From QHWK01 sp035259385 (GTDB taxonomy: Bacteria > Acidobacteriota > Vicinamibacteria > Vicinamibacterales > CAVVIG01), in contig DATFWL010000659.1 of the NCBI GenBank assembly GCA_035259385.1, positions 6,006 to 70,005 of the forward strand: DNA of 64,000 bases, read 5' to 3'. Under the pieces are notes generated by a model that had not been told where the DNA came from, made no database searches, and saw only the letters and a program-made list of their open reading frames with translations. The translations under genes were made by a program, and so were the position numbers. Below are positions 33,801 to 39,981 of this stretch, in pieces. Numbering within the stretch: the stretch's first letter is position 1; each line of letters begins with the position of its first letter.

Positions 33801-35470
33801 TCGCCTTTGGTGCGGCCGGAGGCAGAATCGGCGAACAGGCGGGGCAGGTGGGCGACGGTGGCGCGGTCGTCCGGGATTTCCACGCCGCACCCTCGTACTT
33901 CCTCGAGCGACACGATGGTCCGGTCGCCGCCGTCGCGATGACGTCCGATGGCCGCCGCATCGTCAGCGCGTCCGACGATGCAACGGTTCGCGTGTGGGAT
34001 GCCGCGAACGGCCGTCAGCTGCGAGTGCTGAAGGGGCATCGCGACCGCGTCTGGGGCCTCGCCGTCAGCCGCGACGGCCGCGTAGTCGCCACCGGATCGC
34101 TCGACGCGGACGTCAGGTTGTGGAACGCCGAGACCGGCGCGACGACGCGAACCATCGACGGCCATACTGGTGGCGTAGGGTGCATCGTGTTCAGCTCCGA
34201 CGGCCGGCTGCTGTTCACCGCGTCGGCGGACCGGACGGCGCGTTGCTGGGACGTCGAGTCGGGAATGGAGCGTCGGCGTTTTCAGGCGCACGAAGAGCCG
34301 ATCACCAGCCTCGCGGTGAGCGCGGATGGTCGCCGCCTGCTCACGGCGTCGAGCGACGGGGTTCTGCTGCTCTGGGATCTCACCGGGAGCGCGGCGCCTC
34401 GCGCCCTCGCCGGCCATACTGAATCGATCGTCGGCGTGACGATTGCTCCTGACGGTCGCACCGCGGTGAGCTGTTCGTCAGACGGCACGGCGCGCGTGTG
34501 GGATCTCGAGACCGGAATGGCTGTCCGCCTGTTGAACATACGCGACCTCGAGCCGACGTCCGTGGCGATGAGCCCGGACGGCGCGACGATCGCATGCGGC
34601 TACGAAGACTATGCGGTGCGCCTGTGGGATCTCGCGACCGGCGTGGTCCGCCAGATCCTCTCGGGGCATCGTGCGGAGGTCGCGTGTGTTGCGTACGCGC
34701 GCTCGGGTGCGCGCCTCGTGAGCGGATCGCAGGATGGCCGCATTCTCGTGTGGGATCCTCAACAGGACGAGCCGTTGCGCATCGTCGCCGGCCGCCGTGG
34801 CGACGTCCTGGGCGTCGCGCTCACTGCGGACGGGACGCGCGCGCTCGTCGGTGGCGAGAATGGCGCGCGCCTCTGGAATCCGGAGCTTGGCGAGGAGATC
34901 GCGGATCTGTCCGGTCATTCGGGACCAGTCACCGGCGTCGCGTTCACGCCCGACGGCCTCACTGCGGCAAGCGCCTCGATGGACGGCACGGTTCGCCTGT
35001 GGGACGTCGCTCGTGGCCGGGCACTTCAGGTGCTTTCGGGGCACAAGGGTCCCGTCGTGGCGATCGCGTTCACCAGAGACGGTCGCGTGCTCGTGAGCGG
35101 ATCCGAGGACGGGACGATGGCGGCGTGGAGCGTGCGGACCGGCCTGCGGCTCAACATCTACGGCGAGGAGGTCCGACGCGTTCTGGACGTGCCGGCGATC
35201 AGCTCCAGCGGTGCGACACTGCAGGTCGCGCTGAAGGGCGGCCACATTCCGCGCGCGCTCGCCGCCGGCGCGGATGGCCGGCACATCGTGGTCGGTTCTA
35301 CGGGGAGTGCGTTGCGCCTGTCGCCGTTTCATCCGACGACACCCCTGGAAGCTCCGACGGTTCATGCCAACGGAGAGCCGTACCGTGACCTCGACGCGCT
35401 CTACGCGTCCGTGGGCCTGCGCGTGATCCGCGACGGCGCGGACGCCGGAACGCTCGAGCTCTGCGGGTAG
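30827..35470 (+). CDS. TIR-domain protein with 28 WD40 repeats
   Basis: Protein of 1,547 residues from the ATG at 30827; open reading continues upstream in frame but inside the Sel1 gene. Residues 16-140 are a TIR domain (DVFISYSRSDKAFVTRLYDAL, WVDWEGIPPSAQWRIEIESAI, FVVSPSSAGSEVCSQEV); Glu88 occupies the position of the NADase catalytic glutamate of bacterial TIRs. Residues 145-275 are a helical linker (LDWVRAHTRLLDRALRW, GEELQDAEQWL, IAASRWRARLE). From about 283 to the end I count 28 WD40 units, several degenerate, equal to four seven-bladed propellers; typical blade ends are VRLWDLATG and ARCWDVESG. There is no nucleotide-binding domain. TIR-WD40 proteins are candidates for NAD-consuming immune or stress sensors in which the propellers detect a ligand. 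Soluble and cytoplasmic. Confidence 0.9.
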   Translation: MSGAVADGVGGGPATTDVFISYSRSDKAFVTRLYDALVENGRTAWVDWEGIPPSAQWRIEIESAIVNGDAFLFVVSPSSAGSEVCSQEVAIAAEHNKKIIPLLWEEVDPSKLTEPIASRQWIFARASDLFDRAVDQLVGAMDTDLDWVRAHTRLLDRALRWRADMQRVSLLEGEELQDAEQWLAEAEAHEQKPTAEQLSFIAASRWRARLELADAAYQQARSFSERGRLQAAAAHLLRAVELAPRGGAPPGYPATRERPDWAEEAWTTFQYMDARRGRLRGRLSGHQGPISCLAVSADGRFALSGSFDGTARLWDLGTRTASRVLTQHRGAIGAVAFSPSGEAITGGEDGRLFAWDIESGTSKALLPGSTEPITAIAFDTEGRPAIGLRSGHVIIAGDGAPVFHERVHGGSVTSIVFHDGGRCMSTASGRPSIGGWLAEGTVTTRDLATNKERSSLFGTMEGRVVAVAISPDGAKALRSLEGGAIEVWDLATRNQIRRIDQSQTARCLVFSADGTVAAGGADDSTIRLWSTTDWSERRVLDGHLTPVTVLLFTADGRTLLSGSIDATVVAWDLDETPETSSIDENASGCAAVAVAPSAGLAAVGCGDGRILLLNSSNGEHRVFGDQSQGVLSVALRPDGRIALSGDDTGRVSLWNVGQGVRTRALDGHAGLVWGVSFSPDATLAISASADRTARLWDLDSGEVRHVLGGHASDVVGAQFLSDGATVVTSSADGSVRLWNVADGRQLRELRDGDSPCSRLDVSADGTLLLVGSNDGSIRLWDLARGALVRRIKAHEHVVSCVALSADGTRALSGSFDHTARCWDLATGARISEQSRHSESVYAVAFAPDGSAVTASMDGVVAFWDVETTEPTGALFGHGKGFTSVALSADGSVVVTGSLDRCVRVWDRATRSERRVLQVGHLAGVDGVAFTVDDTLLASGSADGTLRVWNVRTGDQLLRQATTTPVTSVAWRADGGAVLYGIGNRQKLVFESVAFGAAGGRIGEQAGQVGDGGAVVRDFHAAPSYFLERHDGPVAAVAMTSDGRRIVSASDDATVRVWDAANGRQLRVLKGHRDRVWGLAVSRDGRVVATGSLDADVRLWNAETGATTRTIDGHTGGVGCIVFSSDGRLLFTASADRTARCWDVESGMERRRFQAHEEPITSLAVSADGRRLLTASSDGVLLLWDLTGSAAPRALAGHTESIVGVTIAPDGRTAVSCSSDGTARVWDLETGMAVRLLNIRDLEPTSVAMSPDGATIACGYEDYAVRLWDLATGVVRQILSGHRAEVACVAYARSGARLVSGSQDGRILVWDPQQDEPLRIVAGRRGDVLGVALTADGTRALVGGENGARLWNPELGEEIADLSGHSGPVTGVAFTPDGLTAASASMDGTVRLWDVARGRALQVLSGHKGPVVAIAFTRDGRVLVSGSEDGTMAAWSVRTGLRLNIYGEEVRRVLDVPAISSSGATLQVALKGGHIPRALAAGADGRHIVVGSTGSALRLSPFHPTTPLEAPTVHANGEPYRDLDALYASVGLRVIRDGADAGTLELCG

Positions 35471-35730
35471 CCGGATCGCATCGCTGCCTCGCAGCGTCGT
35501 CGCGGGACGGCGTGACCTGGCGGGAGCGCGGTTCCCAGTTCACGCGCGTGCCGTAATCAAGCGACGCATACCGGTGGTCGGCTGTGGATGCGTCGTCGCG
35601 CTCACAGGACGCTCCTCGTTCAACGGAGTTGCCAGATTGGGGGGCACTGTTTCATCGAGCGATCGACACGCCCACCGCGAGCGGATTGGTCGTAATATGT
35701 GCTATCGGCTGAAATCTGCCGGGAGGCCTT

Positions 35731-37077
35731 ATGCGACTGAGACAGGCGGCTTCGCTGGTCGCGCTGGTGACGGCGGGAACGATGACCCCGTCGATTTACG
35801 CCGCGCAGCAGGATGCCAACGCCGCAACGGTGACCTTCAACAGACAGGTGCTGCCGATCCTCCAGAAGAACTGTCAGGCATGCCATCGGCCCGGAGAGAT
35901 CGCGCCGATGTCGTTCCTCACCTACCAGGACGTGCGGCCGTGGGCCAAGGCGATCAAAGTCGCAGTCGTGAAGCGGCAGATGCCGCCATGGTTTGCCGAC
36001 CCGGCGTACGGTCATTTCGCGAACGACAGGCGACTGAGCGACGCGGACGTCGCGACGCTCAGCGCATGGGTGGACGGCGGCGCCGTCGAAGGTGACTCCA
36101 GGGACAAGCTGGCGCCGATTGCGTTTCACGACGGCTGGAATATCGAGCCGGACATGATCGTCGAGATGCCGAAAGACTTCGACGTCCCGGCCACCGGCAC
36201 GGTGACCTACAAGAACATTCTGGTGAAGGTCAATTTCCCTGAAGACGTCTGGGTGGTCGCCGCGGAGATGCGTCCCGGAAATCCGCAGGTCCTGCATCAT
36301 GGCCGCGTCCTCGTCCGGCCGCCGGATTCGGACTTCATGAAGGATGCGGTGCCGGGCGAAGCGTACGAGACGACCAGTATCGGAATGACGGAAAAGCAGG
36401 CTGCGGAGACGCTGGGCAAATTCAACCCGGGGCTCGGTCCGCAGGATTTCAATCAGTTCGAATCGGCGAAGTTCGTTCCGAAAGGATCGGACCTCGTCTT
36501 CAATCTCCACTACACCGCGATCGGGAAGGCTGCGACCGATCGTTCCCGCGTCGGTCTCGTCTTCGCGAAGAAGGCGCCGCGACTGCGCTACGTCATGCAC
36601 AACGGCCCTACGGCGGCCAACCTGGCGATTCCGCCGCGCGACGGCAATGCGGAGATCGTCTCGGAGACGACGACCAACGTCGACATGAAGCTCGTGTACG
36701 TCCAGCCGCACATGCACCTGCGCGGGAAGGATTACGAGCTGCGGCTCGTCTATCCGACGGGCAAGACAGAAACGGTGTTCAAGGCGAAGTGGGACTTCAA
36801 CTGGCAGATGGGATACGACCTCGCGGAGCCGAAGTCGCTGCCCAAAGGCACGCGTATCATCGGCGTCGCGCATTTCGACAACTCCACTGCCAACAAGTTC
36901 AATCCCGATCCGAACCAGACGATCTACTGGGGCGATCAGAACTGGGACGAGATGCAGAACTGCTTCGTCGGCGTGCTCATCGATCCGAAGATCGATGCGG
37001 CGACGCTCTTCTCGCCGTCAGGACCGAGCCTGCTGCCGCGTGGCGCCTCAGGGCCGACACTGTCCGCGCTGAGATAA
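35731..37077 (+). CDS. Haem c / copper monooxygenase-like exported protein
   Basis: Protein of 448 residues with a signal peptide (LRQAASLVALVTAGTMTPSIYA) and GGGAGG-type ribosome site (GGGAGGCC) before the ATG. One haem c site (CQACH, residues 48-52) heads a cytochrome c domain. The rest resembles peptidylglycine-type copper monooxygenases: QVLHHG, then QPHMHLRGKDYELRL for the two copper sites, and a methionine in WDEMQNCF. Such two-domain proteins are expected in the periplasm and may pass electrons from the haem to a copper site; the substrate is unknown. It is monocistronic. The 260-base upstream gap has a TAATAT-like -10 near 35692 but no other feature. Confidence 0.8.
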   Translation: MRLRQAASLVALVTAGTMTPSIYAAQQDANAATVTFNRQVLPILQKNCQACHRPGEIAPMSFLTYQDVRPWAKAIKVAVVKRQMPPWFADPAYGHFANDRRLSDADVATLSAWVDGGAVEGDSRDKLAPIAFHDGWNIEPDMIVEMPKDFDVPATGTVTYKNILVKVNFPEDVWVVAAEMRPGNPQVLHHGRVLVRPPDSDFMKDAVPGEAYETTSIGMTEKQAAETLGKFNPGLGPQDFNQFESAKFVPKGSDLVFNLHYTAIGKAATDRSRVGLVFAKKAPRLRYVMHNGPTAANLAIPPRDGNAEIVSETTTNVDMKLVYVQPHMHLRGKDYELRLVYPTGKTETVFKAKWDFNWQMGYDLAEPKSLPKGTRIIGVAHFDNSTANKFNPDPNQTIYWGDQNWDEMQNCFVGVLIDPKIDAATLFSPSGPSLLPRGASGPTLSALR

Positions 37078-37113
37078 ATCCGCCGCGGTCATCATGCGAC
37101 CGGCGCCCCGCGG

Positions 37114-37449
37114 CTACATTTCCGGCATCGGCATCATTTCGAGGATTTCGATCGACCCGCCCGGCGCGTGCTGATGCGGGTGCTTCATCAGGAGATCGGT
37201 AAGGGCCTTTTGTGATTCGGCCTGCAGAATAGAGAAACCCGCAACCTTGCTGTCGCCCTGCTGCACCGACGTGCCTTCGATCTTCGTCGGGTTTCCCAGC
37301 GGCATTCCTAGATCGACGATGGACCGCTGCGCCTGTTGTGCCCACGATTTCCACAGGTCCATCCCGGCTTTCAACTGTTCGGGTGACGCGCCCGCCATTT
37401 GTTGCGCGGCCGGAACGGATGACTTGTAGAGCACGAGAAACTTCTTCAT
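37114..37449 (-). CDS. YCII-related protein
   Basis: Protein of 111 residues. The ATG at 37449 is chosen because GGAG lies six bases upstream, and the protein then opens with the beta strand MKKFLVLYKSS typical of the ferredoxin-like YCII/DGPF fold. It ends with the strands SKVAGFSILQAESQKALTDLL and GSIEILEMMPM. Members are small cytoplasmic proteins of unclear function, some linked to chlorinated-compound metabolism or to regulators. It is convergent with the haem/copper gene and divergent from the AAA gene; it is not in an operon. Confidence 0.75.
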   Translation of the reverse strand: MKKFLVLYKSSVPAAQQMAGASPEQLKAGMDLWKSWAQQAQRSIVDLGMPLGNPTKIEGTSVQQGDSKVAGFSILQAESQKALTDLLMKHPHQHAPGGSIEILEMMPMPEM

Positions 37450-37753
37450 CGGCATCTCCATTTCTCGAATAGTACCGGCGACCTGCAACGGTGGTGCCGA
37501 TCCGCGCGACACAACGTGCGGACCAAAGGTCATCTTTTCACCACGGCGGCCGGCGGGACGCTTTGACGCGGACAAGAACCGCACTCCTGACGTTCATGTC
37601 ACCTCCGGCGGTGATCGACGCGCGAATTGCGATCTCGTTCGACGCCGGATGTGGATTCGCAGTCCGAACGCGAGAGCTGTCGGTGAGCCGCTGGTCGGCC
37701 GATACTCGAAGTGCTTGCCCCAGGCTGTCTAACGCCGAGCGCTCTCGAGGTAG
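37450..37753. other. Divergent 304-base intergenic region
   Basis: It must contain promoters for the YCII-like gene (minus) and the zinc-finger AAA gene (plus). I saw no consensus -35/-10 pair, hairpin or repeat, and no convincing small gene. Confidence 0.4.
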
Positions 37754-39280
37754 GTGCAGTTGGCCCAGCATTTCGTATCGGAAGGGCGTTGTCAGTTCTG
37801 TCATAGGACAGCGGGCAACGTCGAACACATGATCGCCGGGGATTCCGGCTTCATCTGCAACGCCTGTGTCGTCGCATGCTCGGCGCTGCTTCGCCCCAGT
37901 GCATCTCAGGCGCCAGCGGAAGAGCGCGCGGACCGGTACGCCTTTCAGCGGCTCGCCCGACACGTTGCGCCCCTCCGGCCGCAGGAGCTGCTGGCGACTT
38001 CGCGTTCGTATGCGCTGCGGCAGCAGGCAGATCTTCAAGCAGCCCTGGACGACCTGTTTGGTGAGCGAGTCGTCCCCCAGAACTTCGTCGGCATTCGGGC
38101 GCAGTACCGACACGAGGTGACCGATTTCGCCAAGCTGCTCGAGCAAAGCCATTCCGCTATCGAAGTCGCGCCTGCGCAATTCGAAGACATCGACATCGGC
38201 GGCGGTGAAACGAAGCGGTGCCTGAAGAACGGGCTATGGCTGCTGCGCGAGGACCGCGGTCCATATGTAATCGTGTTGTCGCAGCACGACGACTATGGCC
38301 AGCGGAGTTTCCTCAACGTCGAGGTTGCGGCACCGCCCGGCGATTTCGGTGCGGAGCTGGCGTCCCGTGTCTTCGACGCGCTCGAACGGCATCTCTCGGG
38401 TGGATCCTGCTATCGAGGCCGCGTCCTGTCCTTGGAAACAACCGCGCAATGGACCGGCCATGCGGCTCGTATTCGCGTTCACGATCTCGACCCTGTCGAG
38501 CGCGACGAAGTGATCCTTCCGGACGCGACACTCCGCGCACTCGAGCGGAACGTGCTGCGGTTCGCTGAACAGCGGCCCGCGTTACGGGCGATGGGGCTAT
38601 CGACGCAGAAGGGGCTGCTTTTCCACGGCGCGCCCGGCACGGGCAAGACCCATTGCATCAGGTATCTTGCAGGCAAGCTTTCCGGCCACACGACGCTGCT
38701 GATCACGGCCGAGGAGATGGGCATACTCCCTGAGTACATGGCGCTCGCACGCCTGCTCCAGCCGGCCCTGGTCGTCATCGAGGATGCCGACCTGATCGCT
38801 CGCGATCGTACGGAACGAGGGAGCGCGTGCGACGAAGTGATGCTGAATCGGCTGCTGAACGAGCTGGACGGGTTGCGCGAACGCGCCGACGTGTTCTTCA
38901 TTCTCACGACGAACCGTCCCGAAACGCTGGAGCCAGCCCTCGCGAGTCGACCGGGTCGGATCGACCAGGCGATTGAGTTCCCGCTTCCCGACGAGCGGCT
39001 CCGGCGCCAGCTGGTCGCGCTCTACGCGAGAAGTCTGGAACTGTCGTCCGAGCTGACGGACGATTTGGCGCGGCGCACCGATGGCGCAAGTCCAGCGTTC
39101 ATCAAGGAGTTTCTACGTCGGATCGCTCAGCACCACCTCGATTCGGAGGGGCAGGGCAGCGTCACGAAAGCCACCGCCGACGCTGCATTGCACGAGATGT
39201 TGTTCTCTGGTGGTGCCCTGAACACGAGGCTCCTGGGAGGCGAAGTTGTCTCCGATGAGGCGATGAGTCGGTCGAGGTAA
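37754..39280 (+). CDS. AAA ATPase with ClpX-type zinc finger
   Basis: Protein of 508 residues from a GTG at 37754. Residues 13-38 form a ClpX-type C4 zinc finger (CQFC and CNAC with 18 residues between, around VEHMIAGDSGFI). A middle region (residues about 55-250) is of unknown fold and contains YVIVLSQHDDYGQRSFLNVEV. The AAA module follows: Walker A GAPGTGKT (292-299), Walker B LVVIEDAD (339-346), sensor 1 TTN and SRH arginines in SRPGRID (399, 402). The AAA core resembles FtsH/Cdc48-type proteins, not ClpX, and no protease domain or ClpP-binding loop is present. It could be a substrate-remodelling ATPase that recognises partners through the zinc finger. The Walker B glutamate-aspartate order (ED) is unusual for AAA proteins (DE), so hydrolysis may be altered. 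Confidence 0.8.
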   Translation: MQLAQHFVSEGRCQFCHRTAGNVEHMIAGDSGFICNACVVACSALLRPSASQAPAEERADRYAFQRLARHVAPLRPQELLATSRSYALRQQADLQAALDDLFGERVVPQNFVGIRAQYRHEVTDFAKLLEQSHSAIEVAPAQFEDIDIGGGETKRCLKNGLWLLREDRGPYVIVLSQHDDYGQRSFLNVEVAAPPGDFGAELASRVFDALERHLSGGSCYRGRVLSLETTAQWTGHAARIRVHDLDPVERDEVILPDATLRALERNVLRFAEQRPALRAMGLSTQKGLLFHGAPGTGKTHCIRYLAGKLSGHTTLLITAEEMGILPEYMALARLLQPALVVIEDADLIARDRTERGSACDEVMLNRLLNELDGLRERADVFFILTTNRPETLEPALASRPGRIDQAIEFPLPDERLRRQLVALYARSLELSSELTDDLARRTDGASPAFIKEFLRRIAQHHLDSEGQGSVTKATADAALHEMLFSGGALNTRLLGGEVVSDEAMSRSR

Positions 39281-39617
39281 GCGACATCCATTTTCTACGG
39301 GCGACGCTCAGACGCGTTTGATCGACGCGTCCTTCCCAGATCACCACGCCCCCCTTCGACAGCATCAGCCCTCGCGACCCGATCGTCATCGGCATCGTCA
39401 GTATCTGATTTCGGTTGTAGCGTTCATCGCGAGCGGACTGCCAGGCATCCGATCGGCATTCATCGATCCAGCCAGCGTGCTGAGAGTCGAGTGAACAGAC
39501 TCCGGGCGGACATCAACGCTGCGCGCCACTAGGCCGAATCGCCAGTCCTTTCCGCACTCGCGGCGTAGCTGTGAGATGTCGTTCGTAACCCGGCTCTCGG
39601 CTGCAGCGGTCGAACTA
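39281..39617. other. Intergenic region upstream of the PadR operator
   Basis: I found no supported gene in these 337 bases. A minus-strand open stretch near 39300-39395 (MTIGSRGLMLSKGGVVIW) reads partly like protein and may be a relic, but it matches no family I can name. Confidence 0.3.
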
Positions 39618-39647
39618 TAGACAATCTATACAGACTGGCTGTATAGT
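39618..39647 (+). promoter_or_regulatory. padR promoter overlapped by a 21-bp operator palindrome
   Basis: TAGACA (39618-39623), an 18-base spacer and TATAGT (39642-39647) form a good promoter. A perfect inverted repeat, CTATACAG (39626-39633) and CTGTATAG (39639-39646) with a 5-base gap, covers the spacer and -10. A further CTATAG half-site lies at 39615-39620. This is the expected place for a PadR autorepression operator. Transcription would start about two bases before the ATG at 39656. Confidence 0.75.
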
Positions 39648-39655
39648 GCCGCGTG

Positions 39656-39979
39656 ATGGCAAAGACGCCGCTTCTTCAGGGGATCCTCGATTTGCTGATC
39701 TTGCGCACGCTGGCGCTCGGACCTCTCCATGGGCTCGGCATCGCCGATCGAATCGAACAGGTCACGCGTGGCGCATTCCGTATCAAGGCCGGTTCCCTGT
39801 TCCCTGCGCTCTACCGGCTCGAGGCCAATGGCCTGGTGTCGGGCGCCTGGGGTGAATCCCACACGGGACGAGCGGCGAAGCTGTACACGCTGACGAAAGC
39901 CGGCCGAAAGCGACTCGCAGACGAGAAGAAGTCGTGGGCGCGCACAATGCTCGCGGTTCGGCAGGTGCTGGAGATGTAG
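39656..39979 (+). CDS. PadR-family transcriptional regulator
   Basis: Protein of 107 residues, a compact winged helix typical of short PadR regulators: TPLLQGILDLLILRTLALGPLHGLGIADRI, FRIKAGSLFPALYRLEANGLV, and the wing GRAAKLYTLTKAGRKRL. It starts at ATG 39656; the GTG just before it is less likely. It has no sensor domain. The permease gene follows two bases after its stop, and in this ADOP arrangement the regulator normally controls itself and the permease. The operator at 39626-39646 is the likely binding site. No ribosome binding site is visible, fitting a leaderless transcript. Confidence 0.9.
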   Translation: MAKTPLLQGILDLLILRTLALGPLHGLGIADRIEQVTRGAFRIKAGSLFPALYRLEANGLVSGAWGESHTGRAAKLYTLTKAGRKRLADEKKSWARTMLAVRQVLEM

Positions 39980-39981
39980 CC

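Noticed and set aside
39300..39395. Minus-strand protein-like stretch upstream of padR
   Set aside because: It reads partly like protein (LMLSKGGVVIW) but matches no family I can name and lacks a start or ribosome site; not annotated.
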